A DNA stretch of 29,118 bases, taken from positions 1-29,118 of the forward strand of contig CAKOXV010000017.1 of NCBI GenBank assembly GCA_934130355.1. The letters are read 5' to 3'. Source of the stretch: an uncultured Clostridia bacterium. GTDB taxonomy: Bacteria; Bacillota; Clostridia; TANB77; CAG-508. Of this stretch, positions 22,404 through 29,118 are shown one piece after another. The position numbers were made by a program, and so were the translations under genes. Position 1 is the stretch's first letter. The number at the start of each line of letters is the position of its first letter. The notes under the pieces were generated by a model that saw only the letters and a list, made by a program, of their open reading frames with translations, did not search any database and was not told where the DNA came from.

Positions 22404-23813
22404 ATGAGAAAGCATTTCATCTTAAGCACACGGACACTGGTGTCTAAGAGAGATGTTACACAGAGTTTCGGCTCAGACAACACAGTGTATGTTCCACTTG
22501 CTGTCATGGAAGAAATAGAAAAAAGATACTATGACCAACCAAATGAAAGAGGCAAAATTGCAAGAAGTGTACTTGCATATCTTGGTTCATTTCATATTGA
22601 TGATTTGAAAAAAGGAGTTGTTCAAAAAAACGGAAGTATTTTAAAGGTTAATGTTGGCTGCAGTAAACATGAGCTTCCAAAAGAAGTTAGTGAATCTGAA
22701 TGTAGTAAACTAGACTACAAAATTCTTCAAACATGTTTGGATGTTAAGGAAGAAGTTCCAAAAAATGAACCTGTTGTTTTAATAAGCAAAAAGGACACAT
22801 TGCGGAAAAAAGCAGAAATGCTTGGGATTATGGCACAGACTTTCAAAGATGAGCTTCTTCCAGAAATTCCAGAACAGTATACTGGACGCAAAATTGTGCA
22901 TGCAGATGATGCAAAGATTAAGGAATTCCGAGAAAAAAGAACCATTCTGATTAATGAAATATTGACCGAAGAGCAAAGATATGACATTGTGCAAAACATG
23001 TTTATCGAGTTTAGAGGAAAATATGAAAAAGAAAAAGGCAGAGTTCAAGATGATAGGATTGTTGCTTTGGTATATGAACGCTATTATCCTTATGGAGTTA
23101 TTCCTAAAAATAATGGCCAAGAGTTCATGATTGAAGCATTAATGCTAGACTATGAAATTGCACCTTTGGTAATAATCAAAGGACCTGCAGGTACTGCCAA
23201 AACTTTTCTATCTTTGGCTGTTGGATTGGATCTTGTTGAACAAGGCAAGTTTCAAAATAAGATTCTGATTTCTCGTAGTGCAACTGAAATTGGTGAAAAA
23301 ATTGGATTTTTGCCAGGAAGTGAAATTGACAAGATTAGTCCTTATTTAAGAGGAACAATGGATAATCTTGCAGCATTACACAGAAAAGAAGATTATTATT
23401 CTTCTAGACAGAACAGAAATAAAAGTAACAGAGCATCCAAAAGTTTTGAAATAAATGAGAAACCTTTGGAAGAAGATGGTACGGCTATTTTTGAAAGAGG
23501 ATTAATTAAGGCAGAAGCAATTGGTTATATTCGTGGTAGATCTATTTGTGACACCTATATTATCATTGATGAAGCTCAGAACTTAAGTCCGATGGAGATA
23601 AAAACAATCATTACTCGAAGTGGCACAGGTTCTAAGATGATAATCCTTGGTGATCCTGCACAGATTGATAGACCTGACCTTGATGAAAGGAATAATGGAC
23701 TTAGCTATGCATCTGAACGCCTCAAAGGAGAGAAAACTTGTTTTCAACTTACTATGAGAGATGATGAATCTGTTCGTAGTGAGGTAGCCAAAAGAGCATC
23801 TATACTCTTATAA
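22404..23813 (+). CDS. PhoH2-type PIN-PhoH ATPase
   Basis: A 469-aa fusion: an N-terminal PIN-like nuclease domain (about 1-145, LSTRTLVSKRDV, YVPLAVMEEIEKR and VVLISKKDTLRKKAEMLGI) and a C-terminal PhoH ATPase. PhoH2 proteins are RNA helicase/RNases acting in the cytosol. Walker A reads G-P-A-G-T-A-K-T (260-267), with Ala265 where PhoH normally has Gly. Walker B is I-I-I-D-E-A-Q-N (386-393), followed by SGTGSKMIILGDPAQID. A polar, basic insertion (SSRQNRNKSNRASKS, near 333-347) lies inside the ATPase core. No antitoxin-like partner (PhoAT) precedes it. G+C is higher than in secA downstream. It is a single gene with promoter, leader hairpin and terminator. Confidence 0.88.
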   Translation: MRKHFILSTRTLVSKRDVTQSFGSDNTVYVPLAVMEEIEKRYYDQPNERGKIARSVLAYLGSFHIDDLKKGVVQKNGSILKVNVGCSKHELPKEVSESECSKLDYKILQTCLDVKEEVPKNEPVVLISKKDTLRKKAEMLGIMAQTFKDELLPEIPEQYTGRKIVHADDAKIKEFREKRTILINEILTEEQRYDIVQNMFIEFRGKYEKEKGRVQDDRIVALVYERYYPYGVIPKNNGQEFMIEALMLDYEIAPLVIIKGPAGTAKTFLSLAVGLDLVEQGKFQNKILISRSATEIGEKIGFLPGSEIDKISPYLRGTMDNLAALHRKEDYYSSRQNRNKSNRASKSFEINEKPLEEDGTAIFERGLIKAEAIGYIRGRSICDTYIIIDEAQNLSPMEIKTIITRSGTGSKMIILGDPAQIDRPDLDERNNGLSYASERLKGEKTCFQLTMRDDESVRSEVAKRASILL

Positions 23814-23837
23814 TTCAAAAATTATTTACAAAGCACG

Positions 23838-23864
23838 AAAGTACCCTGATTTTCAGGGTACTTT
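23838..23864 (+). terminator. Intrinsic terminator after phoH2
   Basis: Perfect 11-bp stem AAAGTACCCTG (23838-23848) / CAGGGTACTTT (23854-23864), 5-nt loop, then T-rich. Confidence 0.85.
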
Positions 23865-23928
23865 TGTTATGTTCACAAGAAATTTACAACAAAAAACTTG
23901 AAATATCTAGGTAATCGTGATATATTGT

Positions 23929-23979
23929 AAAAAAAAGGACCGTCCCCAAATTCGCGAAAAAAAGGACCGTCCCCAAATT
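23929..23979. repeat. Tandem REP-like units just before secA
   Basis: Two direct copies of A-run plus GGACCGTCCCCAAATT (23929-23952 and 23957-23979) flank a TTCGCGAA palindrome. The 35 nt at 23940-23974 are the exact reverse complement of 16115-16149. The second copy ends 14 bp before the secA ATG, so the element occupies the place where secA leader sequence is expected. Confidence 0.85.
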
Positions 23980-23993
23980 AGCAGGAGGAAAGC

Positions 23994-26750
23994 ATGGGAG
24001 TATTCAGTAAAATATTTAAAAGCTATAGTGAAAAAGAAGTCAAAAGAGTAATGCCAATAGTAGAACAAATAAATGGGCTAGAAGAAAAAATTTCAAAACT
24101 TAGTGATGATGAATTAAAAAATAAAACAGAGGAGTTTAAGGAACAATTAGAAAATGGAAAAACATTAGATGACATATTACCTGAAGCTTTTGCTGTTGTA
24201 AGAGAAGCTTCAAAAAGAGTATTAGGAATGAGACATTTTGATGTACAATTGATAGGTGGAATAATATTACACCAAGGAAGAATTGCAGAAATGAAGACAG
24301 GTGAAGGTAAAACACTTGTTGCTACATTACCAGTATATTTAAATGCATTAACAGGAAAAGGTGTACATGTAATAACAGTAAATGATTATTTAGCTAAAAG
24401 AGATAGTGAATGGATGGGAAAATTATATAAGTTCTTAGGATTATCTGTTGGCTTAGTAATTGCTGGAATGGAACCAAAAGAAAAACAAAAAGCTTATGCA
24501 GCAGATATTACTTATGGAACAAATAATGAATTTGGATTTGATTATTTAAGAGATAACATGGTAATATACAAGGAACAATTAGTGCAAAGAGGTTTAAATT
24601 ATGCAATTGTAGACGAAATTGATAGTATATTAATAGATGAAGCAAGAACACCACTTATTATTTCAGGAAGAGCAAATCAATCTTCAGATATGTATAAAAA
24701 AGCAAATGATTTTGTAAGAAGATTAAAACCAAAAATAATTGTTGAAGAAGACATAAAAGACCAAGAACAAGCTGATGATAACGAAAAATATGACTATATA
24801 GTAGACCTAAAAGCAAAATCAGCATCATTAACACAAAAAGGTATAAAAAAAGCAGAAGAAGAATTCCATTTAGAGAATTTTAATGATATAGAAAATTCTA
24901 CATTAGTTCATCATGTAAATCAGGCATTAAGAGCACATGGAATAATGAAAAGAGATATTGATTATATCGTAAAAGATGGTGAAGTTTTAATTGTAGATGA
25001 ATTTACAGGACGTATTATGTATGGAAGAAGATATAATAATGGATTACATCAAGCAATTGAAGCAAAAGAAGGCGTAAAAATTGCAGACGAATCTAAGACA
25101 CTTGCAACAATTACATTCCAAAACTATTTTAGAATGTATGATAAATTATCAGGTATGACAGGTACTGCAATGACAGAAGAAGCTGAATTTGAAGAAATTT
25201 ATAACTTAGATGTTATATCAATTCCAACAAATAAACCAATGATAAGAATAGACCAAAATGATGTAATATATAAAAATGAAAATGCAAAATTCAATGCAAT
25301 AGTACAAAGTATAAAAGAAAGTCATGAAAAAGGTCAACCAGTACTAGTTGGTACAGTATCAATAGAGAAATCTGAAAAACTAAGTAGAATTCTTCATAGA
25401 GAAGGAATCAAACATGAAGTATTAAATGCTAAATTCCATGAAAAAGAAGCAGAAATTATTGCACAAGCTGGAAAATTTGGAGCTGTAACAATTGCAACAA
25501 ATATGGCAGGACGTGGAACAGACATTATGCTTGGTGGAAATAGTGAATATTTAGCAAAACAAGAAATGAAAAGAAATAAAATTCCAGATGAATTAATAGA
25601 ACAAGCTAATACATTTTATGAAACTGACAATCAAGATATTTTAAATGCTAGAGAACAATTCAAAAAATTAGAAAAGAAATTTGATGAAGAAATCAAAGAA
25701 GAAAAAGAAAAAGTTTTAGCAGTTGGTGGATTAAAAATAATAGGAACAGAAAGACATGAATCACGAAGAATTGATAATCAGCTTCGTGGACGTAGTGGAC
25801 GTCAAGGAGATCCAGGAGAATCAAAATTCTATATAGGATTAGATGATGATTTAATGAAAATCTTTGGTGGGGATATGATTACTAAAGTATACAATGCAGT
25901 TGGAATGGATGAAAACATACCAATTGAAAACAAAATTATAAGCAATGCAGTAGAATCAGCTCAAAAGAAAGTTGAAGGAAGAAACTTTAGTATTAGAAAA
26001 AGTGTCCTAAAATATGATGATGTAATGAATGCGCAAAGAGAAATCATTTATAAACAAAGAAGGCAAGTTCTTGATGGTGAAAACTTAAAAGATAGCATAT
26101 TAAATATGATAAATTCTCTTGCATCTGAAATTGTTTCAACATATTATGCTCAAGAAAACGAATTAAATATTGAAGCATTAAGTGCAGATATCAGAAATAC
26201 TTATGGAATTGAAATGTTAGATTGGCTAAAAGATAACTCCAAAAATGCCGAAAACGTTATATCTAAACTTCAAGACATTGCAAATGCTAAATATGAAGAA
26301 AAAGAGAAAGAAATCGGAAGTGATGAGTTAAGAGAACTTGAAAGAGTTGTTATGCTTAAAGTTGTTGATCAAAAGTGGATGGCTCATATTGATGCTATGG
26401 ATGAGTTAAAAAATGGTATTGGACTTCGTGCTTATGGGCAACAAGATCCTGTTGTAAAATACAGAATTGAAGGTATGGATATGTTTGATGAAATGATATT
26501 TGACATTAAACATGATGTTGTTAAATTACTTATGAATCTTCGTAAACAAGAAGAAGTTAGAAGAGAAGAAGCAGTAAAAATTACAGGTGCAGCTTTACAA
26601 ACATTACAAGGCTTAGATAATTCTCAAAAACAAGCAAAATCAACAATTAATAAAACAGTTGTTAATAAAGGACCTCAAATAGGAAGAAATGATCCTTGCA
26701 CATGTGGAAGCGGGAAAAAGTACAAAAACTGTTGTGGTAAAAACGCATAA
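23994..26750 (+). CDS. secA: Protein translocase ATPase SecA
   Basis: A 918-aa preprotein translocase motor that drives secretion through SecYEG. Walker A M-K-T-G-E-G-K-T and the DEAD-type V-D-E-I-D-S-I-L-I-D-E-A-R-T-P-L are in the first third. The preprotein crosslinking region, second nucleotide-binding fold (NMAGRGTDIMLGG, HESRRIDNQLRGRSGRQGDPG) and helical scaffold follow. The C-terminus carries the zinc-binding SEC-C tail D-P-C-T-C-G-S-G-K-K-Y-K-N-C-C. All motifs are intact and the length is normal. GGAGGAA is 4-5 nt before the ATG. A repeat element sits immediately upstream, and no clear promoter is visible between the phoH2 terminator and that repeat. prfB, the frequent next gene in Firmicutes, is replaced by an integrase module. 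Confidence 0.97.
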   Translation: MGVFSKIFKSYSEKEVKRVMPIVEQINGLEEKISKLSDDELKNKTEEFKEQLENGKTLDDILPEAFAVVREASKRVLGMRHFDVQLIGGIILHQGRIAEMKTGEGKTLVATLPVYLNALTGKGVHVITVNDYLAKRDSEWMGKLYKFLGLSVGLVIAGMEPKEKQKAYAADITYGTNNEFGFDYLRDNMVIYKEQLVQRGLNYAIVDEIDSILIDEARTPLIISGRANQSSDMYKKANDFVRRLKPKIIVEEDIKDQEQADDNEKYDYIVDLKAKSASLTQKGIKKAEEEFHLENFNDIENSTLVHHVNQALRAHGIMKRDIDYIVKDGEVLIVDEFTGRIMYGRRYNNGLHQAIEAKEGVKIADESKTLATITFQNYFRMYDKLSGMTGTAMTEEAEFEEIYNLDVISIPTNKPMIRIDQNDVIYKNENAKFNAIVQSIKESHEKGQPVLVGTVSIEKSEKLSRILHREGIKHEVLNAKFHEKEAEIIAQAGKFGAVTIATNMAGRGTDIMLGGNSEYLAKQEMKRNKIPDELIEQANTFYETDNQDILNAREQFKKLEKKFDEEIKEEKEKVLAVGGLKIIGTERHESRRIDNQLRGRSGRQGDPGESKFYIGLDDDLMKIFGGDMITKVYNAVGMDENIPIENKIISNAVESAQKKVEGRNFSIRKSVLKYDDVMNAQREIIYKQRRQVLDGENLKDSILNMINSLASEIVSTYYAQENELNIEALSADIRNTYGIEMLDWLKDNSKNAENVISKLQDIANAKYEEKEKEIGSDELRELERVVMLKVVDQKWMAHIDAMDELKNGIGLRAYGQQDPVVKYRIEGMDMFDEMIFDIKHDVVKLLMNLRKQEEVRREEAVKITGAALQTLQGLDNSQKQAKSTINKTVVNKGPQIGRNDPCTCGSGKKYKNCCGKNA

Positions 26751-26759
26751 AATCAATAC

Positions 26760-26894
26760 TTTCAGAGATTAGAACAATTTACATAAATATGAAAACAATC
26801 CAAATTGTTTGCATTTTGTTTGCAAATTGTTTTCATACAAGTAAGTAAAAACTCTGAAACTATCTAAAATAAAGACTTTGCGGGTTGCAAACAA
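26760..26894. repeat. Nested inverted repeats and TTGTTTGCA motifs between secA and integrase
   Basis: The outer arms are TTTCAGAG (26760-26767) / CTCTGAAA (26852-26859); the inner arms TATGAAAACAAT (26788-26799) / ATTGTTTTCATA (26826-26837). Inside, TTGTTTGCA occurs twice in direct orientation 11 bp apart (26805-26813, 26816-26824) and once inverted (within 26885-26894). Short repeated motifs beside an integrase gene are typical of arm-type binding sites or of the attachment region. The core att sequence cannot be identified without the other end. Confidence 0.5.
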
Positions 26895-26909
26895 ACTAAA
26901 AACAAATAT

Positions 26910-26943
26910 AAAAAGTGTTATCATTCGTGGTAACGCTTTTTTT
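26910..26943 (+). terminator. Intrinsic terminator just upstream of the integrase
   Basis: AAAAAGTGTTATC (26910-26922) pairs with GGTAACGCTTTTT (26929-26941) over 13 bp with two G-U pairs, then more T. It may end secA transcripts or limit read-through into the integrase. Its position makes an integrase start at 26878 unlikely. Confidence 0.7.
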
Positions 26944-26976
26944 GTTTACCTTCGTGGAAGGAGGTATAAATGTGAA

Positions 26977-28248
26977 ATGTCGAATGTAACAATTCAAAAA
27001 AGAGGAAAGTACTATCAATATAAGTTTGAAACTGCAAAGATTGATGGTAAAAGAAAATTTTCAAGCAAGTCTGGATTTAGGACTAAAGCTGAAGCAGAAA
27101 AGGAGGGGATAAAAGCCTATAACGAATATATGAATACTGGGCATGATTTTACACCAAGTGATATGAGTTATTCTGATTTATTAGATTATTGGTTAGAAAA
27201 GCATTGTTATATTAATCTAAAATATCACACAATAGAAGCATATAGCAGTATTATAAAAAATCATATAAAGCCCAATATAGGTCATTTTCTAATTTCTCAA
27301 ATTACTAGATCAACCTTACAAGACTTTATAAATAAAATCTACATAGATAAATCATTTAGTAAGAATTTTCTTAATAATATAAAGAAAGTTATAAAAGGCT
27401 CATTCACTTTTGCTTATGAAAATGATTTTGTAAAGGTAAATCCGTCCATTGGAATTAAATTACCTAAATATGATATTCCTCCAGATGATCCAGCACATAT
27501 TTTTACAAATGAAGAAATAAATATGATACTTAATAGGTTTAAGAATAATCATTGTGTATATTATGCATTTTTAACTGCTTATTGCACAGGACTTCGAATT
27601 GCAGAAGTATTTGCACTTACTTGGAATGATATAGATTTTAGGAATAAAACAATTAGTGTAAATAAAAACATACTAAAAAAGAATCAAGTAGGTGGAACAA
27701 AGAAAAGACACATAAGTGGGAACTCAACAACAGTATGGTATTTTGGAACTTGCAAGACTCAAACAAGTTATAGAACTATTCCTATTGGAGAAACATTATT
27801 AAATGCTCTTAAAGAGTATAAGAAAGAACAAGAAGAAAATAAAAAGAATTATGGAGATACTTATATGAAACATTATAAGAAAAGCGTTATAAATCCATAC
27901 AATAATAAGCAAGAGATTAAAATATTAAATGCTTATGCAGAATTACAAATACCATTAGATGAAGTAGATTTTGTATTTGTAAAGAAAAACGGAGTATATG
28001 AGGGGACAGATAGCTGTAAATACCCATTTAAGGTTATACACTATGAATTAGGTATTCCTTGCAGATTTCACGATTTTAGAGATACTCACGCAACGAAATT
28101 AATTGAATCAGGAGCAGATATAAAAGCTGTTTCTAAAAGATTAGGACATAGAAATATCGATTTTACTTATAACATATATGTAAGAGTAACGCAAAAAATG
28201 GAAAGTGAAACTGCTGATAAATTTGAAGAAATATGTGGAACTTTATAG
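26977..28248 (+). CDS. int: Tyrosine recombinase (integrase) of a mobile element
   Basis: A 423-aa integrase. N-terminal arm-binding domain (about 1-55, VTIQKRGKYYQYKF and GFRTKAEAEKEG), core-binding SAM-like domain (about 60-165), then the catalytic domain. Catalytic residues are Arg207 in T-G-L-R-I-A-E, His365 and Arg368 in F-H-D-F-R-D-T-H, His391 in L-G-H-R-N and the nucleophile Tyr401 in Y-N-I-Y-V-R. The set is complete, so it is probably active. It matches integrases of ICEs and transposons in Firmicutes. ATG 26977 is 12 nt from AAGGAGG (26958-26964). An ATG-TGA pair sits in between, and a terminator lies further upstream. A TnpV-like gene follows by 12 bp. Confidence 0.93.
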   Translation: MSNVTIQKRGKYYQYKFETAKIDGKRKFSSKSGFRTKAEAEKEGIKAYNEYMNTGHDFTPSDMSYSDLLDYWLEKHCYINLKYHTIEAYSSIIKNHIKPNIGHFLISQITRSTLQDFINKIYIDKSFSKNFLNNIKKVIKGSFTFAYENDFVKVNPSIGIKLPKYDIPPDDPAHIFTNEEINMILNRFKNNHCVYYAFLTAYCTGLRIAEVFALTWNDIDFRNKTISVNKNILKKNQVGGTKKRHISGNSTTVWYFGTCKTQTSYRTIPIGETLLNALKEYKKEQEENKKNYGDTYMKHYKKSVINPYNNKQEIKILNAYAELQIPLDEVDFVFVKKNGVYEGTDSCKYPFKVIHYELGIPCRFHDFRDTHATKLIESGADIKAVSKRLGHRNIDFTYNIYVRVTQKMESETADKFEEICGTL

Positions 28249-28260
28249 GAGGAAAGTATT

Positions 28261-28650
28261 ATGAAAAATGAATTACCAAAAACAAAGATAGACGAAAGAA
28301 CTGGAATTGAATACAGATTAGAAGGAGATTATTATATTCCTAATCTAATTTTACCAAAACAAGAAACAATTATTCTTAATAAATATGGAAGAATGAGATT
28401 AAACTATTTGAAAGAACATAAAAAAGCTGAATACTCAATTATGTTATTAGATGGTACATTAAACGCACATTTGAAAGAAATTCAAGAAACAGCTCAAAAT
28501 AGAGTTGAACAGATAATAAACAAACTAAAAGTAGAAAGCGATTTAACTGAAGAAATGAAAGATACAGATATTCTTTATTGGGTTGGCACAATGAATGCTA
28601 TTAAGAATCAAGCTGAAGAGATAGTGTTTAACGAATTAATATATGTGTAG
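28261..28650 (+). CDS. TnpV-like transposon-encoded protein
   Basis: A 129-aa protein matching the TnpV family carried by Firmicute transposons and ICEs: TKIDERTGIEYRLEGDYYIPNLILP at the start, YGRMRLNYLKEHKKAEYSIML in the middle, and W-V-G-T-M-N-A-I-K-N-Q-A-E-E-I-V-F-N-E-L-I-Y-V at the end. The function of TnpV is not known; it is not itself a transposase. AGGAGG overlaps the integrase stop region, and the gene follows by 12 bp, so the two are co-transcribed. Its presence supports the mobile-element reading of the right end of the window. Confidence 0.85.
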   Translation: MKNELPKTKIDERTGIEYRLEGDYYIPNLILPKQETIILNKYGRMRLNYLKEHKKAEYSIMLLDGTLNAHLKEIQETAQNRVEQIINKLKVESDLTEEMKDTDILYWVGTMNAIKNQAEEIVFNELIYV

Positions 28651-28662
28651 GAGGAATGTAAT

Positions 28663-28944
28663 ATGAATAATTTAAGAGAAGTAAAAGATGATTTATTAAA
28701 AGAATGGATTAAATATAGAGAAGAAACAATATTTGCAATTATGAATGAAGAAGATAAAAAACATGAAATAAGATATGATGAAATAACTGAAAAAATATTA
28801 AAAAATGTTCCTAAACAAAATTTAAAATATGTAAGGCAACAATTAGATGTACTTGATAGAAATTATATGGAATATTTAGATTATTGGTGTGAGAAATATT
28901 ATAGAAATGGTTTTGCAGATGTAATTGAATTGTTTAGAATGTAA
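28663..28944 (+). CDS. Small accessory protein of the mobile element
   Basis: A 93-aa, mostly helical, charged soluble protein: MNNLREVKDDLLKEWIKYREETI, a middle ILKNVPKQNLKYVRQQLDVLD, and an aromatic end YMEYLDYWCEKYYRNGFADVIELF. I recall similar small proteins beside TnpV in Firmicute elements but know no function; DNA-binding or excision control is conceivable. AGGAGG precedes the ATG, and the gap to TnpV is 12 bp. A terminator follows, so integrase, TnpV and this gene form one transcript. Confidence 0.72.
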   Translation: MNNLREVKDDLLKEWIKYREETIFAIMNEEDKKHEIRYDEITEKILKNVPKQNLKYVRQQLDVLDRNYMEYLDYWCEKYYRNGFADVIELFRM

Positions 28945-28951
28945 AATAATG

Positions 28952-28990
28952 AGCTGTATTGAATAAATATTCTTTACAGCTTATATTTTT
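28952..28990 (+). terminator. Intrinsic terminator after the integrase module
   Basis: AGCTGTA (28952-28958) pairs with TACAGCT (28975-28981), with a nested GAATA/TATTC stem in the loop, followed by a T-rich run. Confidence 0.75.
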
Positions 28991-29000
28991 TGTTAATTTA

Positions 29001-29029
29001 TTGTAAAAAAATCATAAGATTGATATAAT
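29001..29029 (+). promoter_or_regulatory. Promoter for a gene right of the window
   Basis: TTGTAA (29001-29006), a 17-nt spacer and TATAAT (29024-29029). A hairpin AAAAGT/ACTTTT (29075-29090) lies in the presumed leader. No coding sequence starts before the window ends. Confidence 0.6.
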
Positions 29030-29118
29030 AAGGTGCAAGAGAAATAGTAATTTGCCGATAATCATTTTTTGAACAAAAGTTGTAACTTTTTTAAAATATG
29101 TTACTATGTAGTTGATTA

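Larger units (their letters stand above)
26977..28944 (+). mobile_element. Left end of an integrated element (integrase module)
   Basis: Three co-directional genes with short gaps, placed directly after secA and its downstream repeats, carry a complete tyrosine integrase and a TnpV-like protein. The rest of the element, with any cargo or conjugation genes and the second attachment site, would lie right of the window. The left boundary is probably between 26760 and 26976. Confidence 0.55.

Noticed and set aside
26878..26976. N-terminally extended integrase from TTG 26878
   Set aside because: The extension is translated from a terminator hairpin and the ribosome binding site; ATG 26977 gives the normal family N-terminus.
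1..29118. tRNA, rRNA genes or CRISPR array
   Set aside because: No cloverleaf with conserved T-loop, no rRNA-like GC-rich block and no spaced direct repeats were found on either strand by eye.

Overview
The window looks like a chromosomal segment of a low-GC Clostridia-type Firmicute, probably gut-associated; I cannot name a species. The evidence is AT-rich codon use, AAGGAGG ribosome binding sites, a dlt-type operon, a SipW-type signal peptidase, a YtvI-like sporulation membrane protein, SecA with a C-terminal zinc motif, and intrinsic terminators almost everywhere. Stops are mostly TAA or TAG. The only TGA closing an intact gene is the one at 4607.

Layout. 1-4000: a maltose O-acetyltransferase gene broken by an in-frame TGA, a GNAT acetyltransferase, a membrane-anchored unknown, a cytidylate-kinase-like protein and a MATE transporter. 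4000-4700: a large unexplained inverted repeat, a strong terminator and a short pyrophosphatase-family protein. 4737-14112: one long same-strand run of closely spaced genes: DltA-like adenylating enzyme, a fold-type III PLP decarboxylase-like enzyme, a carrier protein, an AlgI/DltB-type MBOAT, an SGNH protein, a SipW-like signal peptidase, DNA polymerase I and a lytic transglycosylase. 14170-15708: guaA on the minus strand. 15800-23900: a mosaic of AT-rich resident genes (PHP phosphoesterase, cytidylate-kinase-like, Cys-rich CBS protein, YtvI, DUF1980-like protein) interspersed with four stand-alone genes of visibly higher GC (58-aa unknown, dTMP-kinase-like, 139-aa unknown, PhoH2). 23994-26750: secA. 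26977-28944: the start of an integrated element (tyrosine integrase, TnpV-like protein, small accessory protein).

The main functional unit is the dlt-like operon. An amino acid is presumably adenylated and loaded on the carrier protein, moved across the membrane by the MBOAT protein and transferred to a surface polymer with the SGNH protein. A PLP decarboxylase-family gene sits between ligase and carrier, and the ligase pocket differs from that of Bacillus DltA. The attached group may therefore not be plain D-alanine. This is the most interesting lead in the window.

A second pattern is structural. Each of the four GC-elevated genes is a complete single-gene unit: a near-consensus promoter with a 17-nt spacer, a hairpin in the leader, a ribosome binding site (TTTGGAGG in three of them) and its own strong terminator. 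A third is a family of GGGGACGGTCC palindromes (REP-like), including a 35-nt segment present identically in opposite orientations about 7.8 kb apart. No tRNA, rRNA or CRISPR array was seen.
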